Shown piece by piece: positions 1-7,400 of a stretch of 32,195 nucleotides of DNA. How positions within the stretch are numbered: the first letter of the stretch is position 1; each line of letters opens with the position of its first letter. Source of the DNA: Streptomycetaceae bacterium (GTDB taxonomy: Bacteria > Actinomycetota > Actinomycetes > Nanopelagicales > Nanopelagicaceae); assembly GCA_027488165.1 (NCBI GenBank), contig JAIYCF010000136.1, forward strand, positions 1 to 32,195. The letters run 5' to 3'. The notes under the pieces are model-generated. The model ran no database searches and was not told the DNA's origin. It saw only the letters and a list, made by a program, of their open reading frames with translations. A program made the translations under genes and the position numbers.

Positions 1-33
1 AAAATCCGGGCCATAGAAAGTCTCTGCGCTCAT
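1..33 (-). CDS. Start of a gene cut by the window edge, possibly serine hydroxymethyltransferase
   Basis: Only eleven codons are present, reading MSAETFYGPDF, in frame to the left edge. This resembles the N-terminus of actinobacterial GlyA proteins, and in Streptomyces glyA lies close downstream of the prfA-prmC-sua5 group. The identification rests on that short peptide and on context, so it is tentative. The ATG is preceded by TAGGCT and seven bases, with no Shine-Dalgarno sequence, and lies 17 bases after the stop of the Sua5-family gene. It could instead be another gene found in this position in relatives, such as the rfe/MraY-like transferase, but the peptide has no hydrophobic character. 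Confidence 0.45.
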   Translation of the reverse strand, partial: MSAETFYGPDF

Positions 34-40
34 GCGGGCA

Positions 41-46
41 AGCCTA
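41..46 (-). promoter_or_regulatory. Candidate -10 element of a leaderless start
   Basis: TAGGCT is followed by seven bases (TGCCCGC) and the ATG at 33. No Shine-Dalgarno sequence is visible. The arrangement is almost the same as that before the MFS gene (TAGGCT, TGCCCG, ATG). No clear -35 hexamer was found. Confidence 0.45.
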
Positions 47-50
47 AGCC

Positions 51-692
51 TTACGGCGCAGAAATGTTGGGTGCGATCGCTGTGATTTGCTCAGCCGAGA
101 TCGCCCCAACGCGCACGATCCGGGCCGGCTCGCTATCACCCGCAACAACCGTGGTGGCTAGCCCTTGGGCGATTGGGCCAATCGAAAAGATTGTGGCGAC
201 TTCGAGTTCAGTGAACTTCAAATCACTTGGATCGGTAATCGGAGAATTACCCGCCGGGGCTGCAGAGGCCACTGCAAGTGGTCCGTGCATCTTGGCCAAT
301 TGCAAAATGAAATCAGCACTTGGCACGCGCACGCTAAATGAATCTAATTGTTGGCCATCACCTAAATCCCAATTGAGTCCACGCTGCGGCTTTAAATTAA
401 TAGAAAGTTGTCCTGGCCAAAAATTATCAATTAACTTTCTCACTGGTTCACTAATTTCACGTGCAATGCCATCTACCGCAGCGCTGGAACCAATCATTAC
501 TTGAGCAGATACCCCTAATTCATCGCCACGAAGTACGTGCAGTGCGCGTACCGCATCATGAAAGAAGGCATCTGCAACAAGTGCATATGAGTTCTCGAGT
601 GGAGCCACAATCACATAACCATCTTTAAGGGCGGCCGCTGCGCTGGCTAAGTGTTCACTTAAAACACCCGAATTAAGATCGATCGTTGCCAT
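51..692 (-). CDS. Sua5/YciO/YrdC-family protein (threonylcarbamoyl-AMP synthase-like, divergent active site)
   Basis: About 213 residues. Family members make threonylcarbamoyl-AMP from threonine, bicarbonate and ATP for tRNA t6A. The fold signature is clear: the segment with FWPGQLSINL and the WDLGD stretch align with M. tuberculosis Rv1301. Position also fits, because prfA-prmC-sua5 is the usual actinobacterial order. The substrate-site motifs are altered: the usual PTDTVYG is PLENSYA, the KxR segment reads VLRGDELG, and the SSAN segment reads ASAA. The start chosen is the ATG giving MATIDL, because GGTGAG lies about 12 bases upstream and it leaves a 5-base gap to prmC. A start at 722 would overlap prmC by 25 bases. 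Family assignment is firm, but catalytic activity is uncertain. Confidence 0.82.
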   Translation of the reverse strand: MATIDLNSGVLSEHLASAAAALKDGYVIVAPLENSYALVADAFFHDAVRALHVLRGDELGVSAQVMIGSSAAVDGIAREISEPVRKLIDNFWPGQLSINLKPQRGLNWDLGDGQQLDSFSVRVPSADFILQLAKMHGPLAVASAAPAGNSPITDPSDLKFTELEVATIFSIGPIAQGLATTVVAGDSEPARIVRVGAISAEQITAIAPNISAP

Positions 693-697
693 AGCTG

Positions 698-1561
698 TTA
701 TTTTCTCACCGCAGATGTCCAACGTGGACGATCCGTTAAATCCTTATGCAGAACAATCTCGGTGAAATCGCGAGATAGCACCGCATCAATGGCGGGGCCT
801 TGTTCTTCAGTGTGTTCGATCGCTAAGACTCCCCCGCTCTTTAGCAAGCGCGCCGCGGCATCGATAAAACGTTTTGGAAGTTCCATTCCGGTTTCGCCAC
901 CAAAGAGCGCAATATGTGGTTCATGTTCAGCGACATCGCGCGGCAGCGGTTGGGTATTAGGAATGTATGGTGGATTCGCAATAACTATGTCGCATTTAAC
1001 GCCCGGCAGTACATCAGCAACATCGCCTTCAACTACGCGTACGTTTTCGGAAATCTTCGCCACATTCTTCTTCAGCCACTCAATGGCTTCTGGGCTTTTC
1101 TCTACAGCGATCACTCTGGTTCTTGGCGCTTCAGTTGCAATAGCAAGTGCTAACGCGCCAGAACCTGATCCGAGATCAATGACTGAAATCTCTCCAGCTA
1201 CTTTTTCTTCTAAATTTTTAACATGTGTGAGTACCGCTTCAACAAGTAATTCACTCTCCGGACGAGGTACCAAAACTCCTGGGCCAACTTCAATTTCTAG
1301 ATGACGGAAGTACGCGGTGCCAGTTAGATACTGCAGAGGTTCGTGAGCCGCGCGACGGGAAAGCAGCTTTGCAAAGGTATCTTCAATAACGCCAAAGTCA
1401 CCTAGTGATTTAAGAGTGGCATTTAACTTAACGCTGTTGTGAAGATCCATGCGGGAGATTCCGAGAACATATGCAAATAGATGTTCAGCATCGATTTCAG
1501 ATATATCGGCCGCTGCTAACTTCTCTTTCGCTGAACGAAGCAGGTTCTTAATCTCGCTCAT
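698..1561 (-). CDS. prmC: Peptide chain release factor N5-glutamine methyltransferase PrmC (HemK)
   Basis: 287 residues, a normal length for PrmC. The enzyme methylates the GGQ glutamine of release factors using S-adenosylmethionine. The N-terminal helical domain covers roughly residues 1-100. The Rossmann methyltransferase part has the SAM-binding loop DLGSGSGALA near 129-138 and the diagnostic NPPY tetrad at 196-199, which binds the substrate glutamine. It lies 19 bases downstream of prfA, its substrate gene, a coupling conserved across bacteria. The Shine-Dalgarno is weak (AAGAAA), which suggests translation partly coupled to prfA. Confidence 0.95.
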   Translation of the reverse strand: MSEIKNLLRSAKEKLAAADISEIDAEHLFAYVLGISRMDLHNSVKLNATLKSLGDFGVIEDTFAKLLSRRAAHEPLQYLTGTAYFRHLEIEVGPGVLVPRPESELLVEAVLTHVKNLEEKVAGEISVIDLGSGSGALALAIATEAPRTRVIAVEKSPEAIEWLKKNVAKISENVRVVEGDVADVLPGVKCDIVIANPPYIPNTQPLPRDVAEHEPHIALFGGETGMELPKRFIDAAARLLKSGGVLAIEHTEEQGPAIDAVLSRDFTEIVLHKDLTDRPRWTSAVRK

Positions 1562-1580
1562 ATCGTTTTCTTAATGGCCC

Positions 1581-2669
1581 TTAGTTGGTGGAAGAGAGCT
1601 TTGCTGCCTTATCGGCATCAAGTAAGGCCTGTACAACATCATCTAGCTCGCCATTTAATACTGAATCCAAGTTATTTGATTTGTAATTTACGCGGTGATC
1701 GCTGAGGCGATTTTCTGGGTAGTTATAGGTACGAATTCGCTCAGAACGATCTACGGTGCGAACCTGGCTTTTGCGTTCTGCCATCGCTGCCGCTTCTGCC
1801 TTTTCTTGAGCATCGGCCAATAAGCGAGCGCGCAAGATACGCAGCGCTGATTCTTTATTTTGTAGCTGTGACTTTTCGTTCTGGCAAGAAACCACAATTC
1901 CGGTTGGTACGTGGGTCAGGCGTACAGCAGAGTCGGTTGTGTTAACAGACTGTCCACCAGGACCTGATGAACGATAAACATCTACGCGCACATCGTTCAT
2001 ATTTAGCTCAACATCTACTTCTTCTGCTTCCGGCAGAACAAGAACGCCTGCTGCAGATGTATGAATGCGTCCTTGGCTTTCAGTCTCTGGAACGCGCTGT
2101 ACGCGGTGGACTCCGCCTTCAAACTTTAAACGCGCATAAGGAGTCGTTCCGGGTTCTGGTGTTCCCTTAGATTTAATCGCCATCGAAATATCTTTATATC
2201 CACCGAGATCGGACTCGGTCATATCGATGATTTCAACTTTCCAATTGCGCTTTTCGGCATAGCGTTGATACATACGGACTAAATCTCCTGCAAAGAGCGC
2301 GGATTCATCTCCGCCGGCGCCGGCTTTAACTTCAATAATTACATCGCGATCATCATTGGGATCACGTGGCAACAACAACTCTTCTAACTTATCTGCCGCT
2401 GCTTCAACTGCAACCTCCATCGCAGGAAGTTCGGATGCAAAAGATTCATCTTCTTGCGCCATCTCGCGCGCTGCCTCAAGATCATCGGCGGCGGTCTTCC
2501 AGGCGTTGAAGCCGGCAACCACTGGTCCGAGTTGGGCATAGCGGCGACCTAACTGGCGCGCCTTGCCTTGATCTTCATGGATCGAGGGATCGGCCATCTG
2601 CTTTTCTAACTCTTGATACTCGCGCACCATCTCATGGGCTGATGCAAAGCGATCGCTCTCTTTTGCCAT
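1581..2669 (-). CDS. prfA: Peptide chain release factor 1
   Basis: 362 residues, standard for RF1, which reads UAA and UAG in the ribosomal A site and triggers peptide release. The catalytic GGQ is at 238-240 within SSGPGGQSVNTTDSA. The codon-recognition PxT tripeptide is PET at 194-196 (PAT in E. coli), followed by ESQGRIHTSA. The long N-terminal coiled region and the PxT motif, rather than SPF, separate it from RF2, and there is no frameshift site. A good ribosome site (GGGAG) precedes the ATG. It follows rpmE with a hairpin terminator between, so part of its transcription may be readthrough. Confidence 0.97.
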   Translation of the reverse strand: MAKESDRFASAHEMVREYQELEKQMADPSIHEDQGKARQLGRRYAQLGPVVAGFNAWKTAADDLEAAREMAQEDESFASELPAMEVAVEAAADKLEELLLPRDPNDDRDVIIEVKAGAGGDESALFAGDLVRMYQRYAEKRNWKVEIIDMTESDLGGYKDISMAIKSKGTPEPGTTPYARLKFEGGVHRVQRVPETESQGRIHTSAAGVLVLPEAEEVDVELNMNDVRVDVYRSSGPGGQSVNTTDSAVRLTHVPTGIVVSCQNEKSQLQNKESALRILRARLLADAQEKAEAAAMAERKSQVRTVDRSERIRTYNYPENRLSDHRVNYKSNNLDSVLNGELDDVVQALLDADKAAKLSSTN

Positions 2670-2710
2670 TTGGCTTCTCCCTTCTGTTAACTCAAATAAT
2701 CAAGAAATAA

Positions 2711-2752
2711 AAAGACCGCGCCGCAACCTCATTGGGTTGCGATGCGGTCTTT
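2711..2752 (-). terminator. Rho-independent terminator between rpmE and prfA
   Basis: An inverted repeat starts 8 bases past the rpmE stop. Outer arms are AAAGACCGC and GCGGTCTTT, and inner arms are CGCAACC and GGTTGCG, with a 6-base loop and one internal mismatch region. On the minus strand it ends in GGTCTTTTT, a proper T-tract. The A-tract on the other side makes it potentially bidirectional. It probably ends rpmE transcripts with partial readthrough into prfA. Confidence 0.85.
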
Positions 2753-2760
2753 TAAAAAAG

Positions 2761-2970
2761 CTACTTCTTCTTACCGAAACGCTCTTCGAACTTAGCTACG
2801 CGTCCACCAGTATCGAGGATGCGCTGCTTGCCGGTGTAGAACGGGTGGCACACTGAACAAACTTCAACGTAGATAGATCCGCTGGCAACTGTTGAGCGAG
2901 TAACAAACTTTTCGCCGCAACCACAAGTTACTTGGGTCTCTTTATATTCTGGGTGAATATCTTTCTTCAT
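2761..2970 (-). CDS. rpmE: 50S ribosomal protein L31, zinc-binding type
   Basis: 69 residues, typical of bacterial L31. It begins MKKDIHPEY, a family hallmark. Cysteines at 16, 18, 37 and 40 (CGCG and CSVCHPFYTG) form the zinc site, so this is the C+ form rather than the zinc-independent paralog used in zinc starvation. The ATG is preceded by AAGGA at good spacing. The location between rho and prfA matches other actinobacteria, except for the extra secreted-protein gene upstream. No clear Zur-type operator was recognised in the 100 bases upstream. Confidence 0.96.
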   Translation of the reverse strand: MKKDIHPEYKETQVTCGCGEKFVTRSTVASGSIYVEVCSVCHPFYTGKQRILDTGGRVAKFEERFGKKK

Positions 2971-3074
2971 TTTTTATTCCTTCTTCTATGTCTGGGTCCG
3001 CATCTTGCGGTGAACCAGGGCCACGATTGCCATCGGTTATGGCTAGGCGCTAATACTCTCGCGAAAAGAGAAAA

Positions 3075-3111
3075 CCGCAAAATCCGTGCGCACGCAGCAC
3101 GGATTTTGCGG
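3075..3111 (-). terminator. Strong hairpin terminator of the small secreted-protein gene
   Basis: A perfect 15-bp stem (arms 3075-3089 and 3097-3111) with a 7-base loop. On the minus strand the stem is followed by GGTTTTCTCTTTT. It lies 25 bases past the stop of the gene at 3137-3553 and insulates rpmE, whose own promoter must then lie between here and 2971. Confidence 0.88.
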
Positions 3112-3136
3112 CCTTCACCCTTTTTGGGGGAAAGAG

Positions 3137-3553
3137 TTATGCGGTAGGTGTAGCCGATGCAGTTGGCGCTGGCTTTGCTGGCTTTGCAGGCTTAGCTGGC
3201 TTAACTGGCTTAACTGGCTTAACAAGAGCTGCAATTGCTGCCTTCGCGGTTGCATCTGCTGCAGCGTTTGCGCTCTTGCGCGCATCTTTTGCTGCTTGTA
3301 GTTGTGCATCAGTTGTGACGTTTACAAGCGCTGCTTGGAAATCAGCAAGCGCCTTTGCACCAGCTGCACGACGAGCATCAATGATTGCGCGATGAGCGGT
3401 TACATATGCATCCATCTGCGCTCTAAATGTTGCTTGTTCTTGCGCGCGTGCAACTGCAGCATCTTTTGTATCTGCTGCTGTTGCTGATGAAACTCCACCA
3501 AAAAGTGAAGTTGCGATTAGCGCTGTTGCTAGAAACTTCTTTGAATTCAACAT
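3137..3553 (-). CDS. Small secreted Ala-rich protein with Lys-Pro repeat tail, function unknown
   Basis: 138 residues, family not recognised. Residues 1-27 form a clear Sec signal peptide: MLNSKK, a hydrophobic core FLATALIATSLFGG, and a likely cleavage after SATA or SATAA. The mature part (about 28-110) is rich in Ala, Gln, Arg and Lys with few prolines and probably forms a helical or coiled-coil rod. From about 111 it ends in KPVKPVKPAKPAKPAKP and an Ala/Pro/Thr tail, suggesting an extended, basic, cell-wall-associated region. There is no sorting motif or lipobox. An excellent ribosome site (GGAGG) precedes the ATG and a strong terminator follows, so it is a separate transcription unit between rho and rpmE. 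Confidence 0.8.
   Translation of the reverse strand: MLNSKKFLATALIATSLFGGVSSATAADTKDAAVARAQEQATFRAQMDAYVTAHRAIIDARRAAGAKALADFQAALVNVTTDAQLQAAKDARKSANAAADATAKAAIAALVKPVKPVKPAKPAKPAKPAPTASATPTA
3171..3224 (-). repeat. Six tandem 9-bp units coding the Lys-Pro-Ala/Val tail
   Basis: Six consecutive units of the form GGCTTWRCW on the plus strand, including ggcttaact twice in a row. On the coding (minus) strand each unit encodes a K-P-V or K-P-A triplet. Such a tract may change unit number by slippage without breaking the frame. Confidence 0.85.
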
Positions 3554-3612
3554 GGTCTGCCTCCGTTTTCGCCTGCCGTGTGGCTTTGGCTGATATGGAG
3601 ATAGTGCGCTGC

Positions 3613-3645
3613 GACCTTGTGAAGGCTTTGTGAAAGCCTTGCGGT
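3613..3645 (-). terminator. Hairpin just past rho, candidate terminator without T-tract
   Basis: Arms AAGGCTTT (3622-3629) and AAAGCCTT (3633-3640) enclose a 3-base loop, with outer GACC/GGTC pairing at 3613-3616 and 3642-3645. It begins about 22 bases after the rho stop. On the minus strand no T run follows, so it may be a T-poor actinobacterial terminator or an RNA-stabilising hairpin. Confidence 0.55.
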
Positions 3646-3666
3646 CAGGCGGTGAAAGTTAAGAAA

Positions 3667-5241
3667 TTAGCCCTCGTTTGGACCAGAAGTGGTCTTCTGG
3701 ATCTGCATCAAGAACTCGACGTTGGACTTAGTGCCCTTCATCTTCTCGAGCAATAGCTCAAGAGCGGCTTGTGGCTCAAGAGCGTGAAGTACGCGACGTA
3801 GCTTCCAAACAATGTTGAGTTCTTCAGTTCCCATAAGAATTTCTTCTTTACGAGTACCTGAGGCAACAACGTTAACTGCAGGGAAGATGCGCTTATCGGC
3901 CATCTTACGATCGAGAATGAGCTCCATATTTCCAGTGCCCTTGAACTCTTCGAAGATAACTTCATCCATACGTGAACCAGTGTCAACAAGTGCAGTTGCA
4001 AGAATTGTTAGCGAACCGCCATCTTCAATGTTACGTGCGGCACCGAAGAACTTCTTTGGTGGATATAGAGCTGCTGAATCAACACCACCTGAAAGGATGC
4101 GGCCTGATGCAGGCGCTGCGATGTTGTATGCGCGACCAAGACGAGTAATTGAGTCAAGGAGAACAACTACATCGTGGCCTAGTTCAACTAAACGCTTAGC
4201 GCGCTCGATTGCGAGCTCTGCGATTGTGGTGTGGTCATCGGCTGGGCGATCAAATGTTGACGCGATTACTTCACCCTTTACAGAGCGCTGCATATCGGTA
4301 ACTTCTTCTGGGCGCTCATCAACTAGAACAACCATCAAGTGACACTCTGGATTGTTTGTAGTGATCGCATTTGCGATTGATTGCAAGACCATGGTCTTAC
4401 CGGCCTTTGGAGGCGAAACAATAAGTCCGCGCTGGCCTTTACCAATTGGCGCAATCAGATCGATAACGCGAGTAGTAAGAATGTTTGGTTCTGTCTCAAG
4501 GCGCAAGCGCTCTTGTGGGTAGAGCGGAACTAACTTGCCGAATTCAACGCGTCCGCGCGCTTCATCAGGAGTTACTCCGTTAATTGTTTCAAGAGTAATG
4601 AGTGGGTTGTACTTCTGACGTTGTTCGCCTTCGCGCGCCTGACGTACTTGACCTGTAACAACATCGCCCTTACGCAGACCGTACTTACGTACCTGCTGCT
4701 GTGAAACATAGACATCGTTTGGACCAGGTAGGTAGCCACCGGTGCGGATAAATGAATAGTTATCCATGATGTCGACGAGGCCGCCAACTGGAACTAGAAC
4801 ATCATCTTCACCAATAACTGGTTCGCGTTCTTCGCGGTGCCCACGATCACGGTTGCGATCACGGCCACGACCACGATCGCGACCACGATCGCGACCACGT
4901 CCGCCAAAGCCACGGTCGTTATCGCGTGGACCGTTATCGTTAACGTTCTCTTCGCCATCATCATCGCCATCTGAATCGTTAGCTGAATTATTTGCGGCTT
5001 CACGATTGGAATTCTTCTTTGCATTGCGCGCTTCACGGCGAGCTTCGCGTTCAGCCTTTGCGGCTTCGCGGTTTGCTGCCTGTAGATCAGCGATTGCAGT
5101 TACGAGCGCATCCTTCTTTAGTTTTGCAGCGCCATCGATACCGAGCTGTGCGGCAACTTCTTTTAACTTTGGAAGACTCATCGCGGCAAGCTCTGGTGAA
5201 TTTGAGCGTACTGGCGTTACTTCCTTCTCTTGATCTGTCAT
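3667..5241 (-). CDS. rho: Transcription termination factor Rho with actinobacterial Arg/Asp/Gly insertion
   Basis: 524 residues from the chosen start, against about 420 in E. coli. Rho is a hexameric RNA helicase that ends transcription. A Rho_N helical domain lies at about 15-50. A low-complexity insertion at 55-140 includes an acidic patch and then GRDRGRDRGRGRDRNRDRG. The RNA-binding cold-shock-like domain follows. The ATPase has Walker A SPPKAGKT at 276-283, Walker B VVLLDSITR and the Q/R-loop region VDSAALYPPKKFFGAARN. The start is the ATG reading MTDQEKEV. A start at 5367 would add 42 residues with no Rho similarity, and that stretch looks like a leader. It lies 142 bases after thrB. 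Confidence 0.96.
   Translation of the reverse strand: MTDQEKEVTPVRSNSPELAAMSLPKLKEVAAQLGIDGAAKLKKDALVTAIADLQAANREAAKAEREARREARNAKKNSNREAANNSANDSDGDDDGEENVNDNGPRDNDRGFGGRGRDRGRDRGRGRDRNRDRGHREEREPVIGEDDVLVPVGGLVDIMDNYSFIRTGGYLPGPNDVYVSQQQVRKYGLRKGDVVTGQVRQAREGEQRQKYNPLITLETINGVTPDEARGRVEFGKLVPLYPQERLRLETEPNILTTRVIDLIAPIGKGQRGLIVSPPKAGKTMVLQSIANAITTNNPECHLMVVLVDERPEEVTDMQRSVKGEVIASTFDRPADDHTTIAELAIERAKRLVELGHDVVVLLDSITRLGRAYNIAAPASGRILSGGVDSAALYPPKKFFGAARNIEDGGSLTILATALVDTGSRMDEVIFEEFKGTGNMELILDRKMADKRIFPAVNVVASGTRKEEILMGTEELNIVWKLRRVLHALEPQAALELLLEKMKGTKSNVEFLMQIQKTTSGPNEG
4842..4905 (-). repeat. Imperfect 12-bp tandem repeat inside rho
   Basis: The unit ccacgatcgcga occurs twice perfectly at 4871-4882 and 4883-4894, with decayed copies on both sides. 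It encodes the R-D-R-G repeats of the Rho insertion, a disordered, RNA-sticky tract common in actinobacterial Rho. The perfect copies suggest recent unit duplication. Confidence 0.75.
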
Positions 5242-5383
5242 CTCTATCTTTTCATTTGGGGCTTCGATTACGAGTTTGAGTTCGTAACAGCAAAAAGCCT
5301 GGTGATTTGGATTTATTACCTGCCGACTTTCACCGTAACTTCCGGGCTTAGCAAGTGGGCTAACCATAGCACCCTAGGGGCTA

Positions 5384-6310
5384 TTACAGAAGTTCGGCTC
5401 CAGTACGCGAAATCTCAAGGGATTTCGCTTCAAATTTAGATCCAGCGGCTCTAATTAATTCGGCAACATCTGCTTCAGTGCCAGTGTGCAAGGCAAGGAC
5501 GGTTGGGCCTGCGCCAGAGATAAATGCTGCAACTCCTGCAGCTCGCAACTTAGTTAATAGCGCAAATGATGCGGGCATCGCTTCTGCGCGATACGACTGA
5601 TGCAGGAAATCTTCAGTTGCGCGATAGAGCAAATCTGGACGCAAGGTGAGAGCGTGCACTAAGAGCGCTGAGTTTGCCGAATTTCGTGCCGCATCGCGAT
5701 GCGGAATTGTCTCAGGCAACATCTTGCGCGCCTTTGAGGTAGCAACTGCAGTTGCCGGAATAAATGCAATTGCCCGAATACGGGTATCAACGCTTAACGA
5801 AATTGCTTGCGCGACTTCCTTGCCGTGCTGATCCTCATTCCATGCAACAACTGCATTTCCATAAAGCGCAGCTGCGACGTTATCGGGATGGCCTTCCATC
5901 TCTGTTGCAATCTGCAATAACTTTTCATCACTCATCTTGTCGGATCCAGTTAAGACAAGTGCGCGGGCAAGTGATAGTCCACCAACGATTGCACTTGCTG
6001 ACGAACCAAGTCCGCGACCATGTGGAATTACATTTAGTGCGCGAACGGCAACGCCCTTTGGCTTTCCGCCTAGAAAATCAAATCCTTTGTACATCGCCTT
6101 AACAAGCAGGTTCTTATCTGTACGAGGAAGTTCATCAGCGCCTTCACCAGTTACATCGATATCAAGTCCGGCATCATCAAGAATTTGCGCAACATAACGG
6201 TCGTGCATGCCCAGTGCTAAACCAAATGAATCAAAGCCAGGACCTAGGTTTGCGCTAGTTGCAGGAACCTGCACCTGAATTGGGTTGGCTTTAAAAGTTG
6301 GTTTAGCCAT
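5384..6310 (-). CDS. thrB: Homoserine kinase
   Basis: 308 residues, normal for ThrB. It phosphorylates L-homoserine with ATP, the step before threonine synthase. It is a GHMP-superfamily kinase: the N-terminal motif PATSANLGPGFDSFGLAL and the phosphate-binding loop PHGRGLGSSASA at 96-107 are both intact. A C-terminal GHMP segment near FISGAGPTVLAL completes the fold. It follows thrC by 4 bases and closes the hom-thrC-thrB set, so the three enzymes from aspartate semialdehyde to threonine are made together. No attenuator or riboswitch was seen before it. Confidence 0.96.
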   Translation of the reverse strand: MAKPTFKANPIQVQVPATSANLGPGFDSFGLALGMHDRYVAQILDDAGLDIDVTGEGADELPRTDKNLLVKAMYKGFDFLGGKPKGVAVRALNVIPHGRGLGSSASAIVGGLSLARALVLTGSDKMSDEKLLQIATEMEGHPDNVAAALYGNAVVAWNEDQHGKEVAQAISLSVDTRIRAIAFIPATAVATSKARKMLPETIPHRDAARNSANSALLVHALTLRPDLLYRATEDFLHQSYRAEAMPASFALLTKLRAAGVAAFISGAGPTVLALHTGTEADVAELIRAAGSKFEAKSLEISRTGAELL

Positions 6311-6314
6311 GGCT

Positions 6315-7400
6315 TTACTTAAGTCCTAGCGCCTTTGCAGCGGCAACAGCGTTTACCTTTACGACCTTGGGCTTAGCAAATTTCTCAAGCGCCCAAGAAA
6401 TATCTTTGAGTCCGTGGCCAGTAACAGTGATTACGATCTTCTTGCCCTTAGGTAATTTGCCAGCCTTCTTATACTTGATTAAGCCCGCGATACCTGCAGC
6501 AGATGAAGGCTCAACAAATACGCCTTCTTTTCCAGCAACAAGTGCATATGCCGCCAAGATTTCTTTATCTGTAACAGAGTCGATAACGCCACCTGATTTA
6601 TCGCGAGCTTCAATGGCTTGATCCCAAGATGCTGGATTTCCAATGCGAATCGCAGTTGCGATTGTTTCTGGCTTAAGAACTGGCTTTCCCTTAACAAGTG
6701 GCGCAGAACCGGCTGCTTGGAACCCATACATCTGAGGTAAGGAATTTGAGATTCCATCTTTACGGTATTCGTTGTAGCCCTTCCAATATGCGGTGATGTT
6801 TCCGGCATTACCAACAGGAAGTGCATGAATATCAGGGGCGTGACCCAACATATCGATTACTTCGAAGGCAGCGGTCTTCTGTCCGTCAATTCGATATGGG
6901 TTTACTGAGTTAACAAGTGCGACTGGGTAATTGTCAGATAGGTCGCGCGCGAGAGTTAAACAATCATCAAAGTTGCCATCTACCTGCAAGATTTGTGCGC
7001 CATGAATAACTGCCTGAGCTAGTTTTCCAGTTGCAATCTTTCCGGCAGGAATCAAGACCGCAGAAATCATTCCGGCTTTAGTTGCATATGCAGCAGCGCT
7101 TGCTGAGGTATTTCCAGTTGAGGCGCAGATAACTGCCTTGGCACCATCTTCGGCCGCCTTTGAAATCGCCATAGTCATACCGCGATCTTTAAATGAGCCT
7201 GTTGGGTTGATGCCTTCGTACTTTAACCAGACATCGTTGCCAAGAAGTTCAGATAGATAGCAAGCGTAGATAAGTGGTGTTCCGCCTTCGCGCAGTGAGA
7301 CAACAGGTGTCTTGGCAGATACTGGCAAACGATCGCGGTATTCCTCGATTACTCCACGCCATTGATGCGCGCCTGACTTCTTTGATTTGAAAAGACTCAT
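6315..7400 (-). CDS. thrC: Threonine synthase
   Basis: 361 residues, the shorter form found in actinobacteria. It is a PLP enzyme converting O-phosphohomoserine to threonine. The PLP lysine is K71 in NPTGSFKDRG, and the phosphate-binding glycine/serine loop is CASTGNTSAS. A C-terminal segment with VTGHGLKD is typical of ThrC and distinguishes it from threonine dehydratase and cysteine synthase relatives. The ATG overlaps the hom stop by 4 bases (ATGA), so translation is coupled. Confidence 0.96.
   Translation of the reverse strand: MSLFKSKKSGAHQWRGVIEEYRDRLPVSAKTPVVSLREGGTPLIYACYLSELLGNDVWLKYEGINPTGSFKDRGMTMAISKAAEDGAKAVICASTGNTSASAAAYATKAGMISAVLIPAGKIATGKLAQAVIHGAQILQVDGNFDDCLTLARDLSDNYPVALVNSVNPYRIDGQKTAAFEVIDMLGHAPDIHALPVGNAGNITAYWKGYNEYRKDGISNSLPQMYGFQAAGSAPLVKGKPVLKPETIATAIRIGNPASWDQAIEARDKSGGVIDSVTDKEILAAYALVAGKEGVFVEPSSAAGIAGLIKYKKAGKLPKGKKIVITVTGHGLKDISWALEKFAKPKVVKVNAVAAAKALGLK

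Noticed and set aside
3029..3043. GCCAT/ATGGC dyad upstream of rpmE as a zinc-regulator site.
   Set aside because: Five-base arms do not match a Zur box known to me, and the encoded L31 is the zinc-containing form that is not usually the Zur target.
4766..5233. Long plus-strand open frame rich in Arg, Ser and Pro opposite the rho insertion.
   Set aside because: A shadow of the repetitive rho coding strand; codon phase and homology support rho only.
5241..5367. Rho N-terminal extension of 42 residues (start at 5367).
   Set aside because: The extra residues have no Rho similarity and include a Cys-Cys stretch unlike the domain; the next ATG fits the family start.
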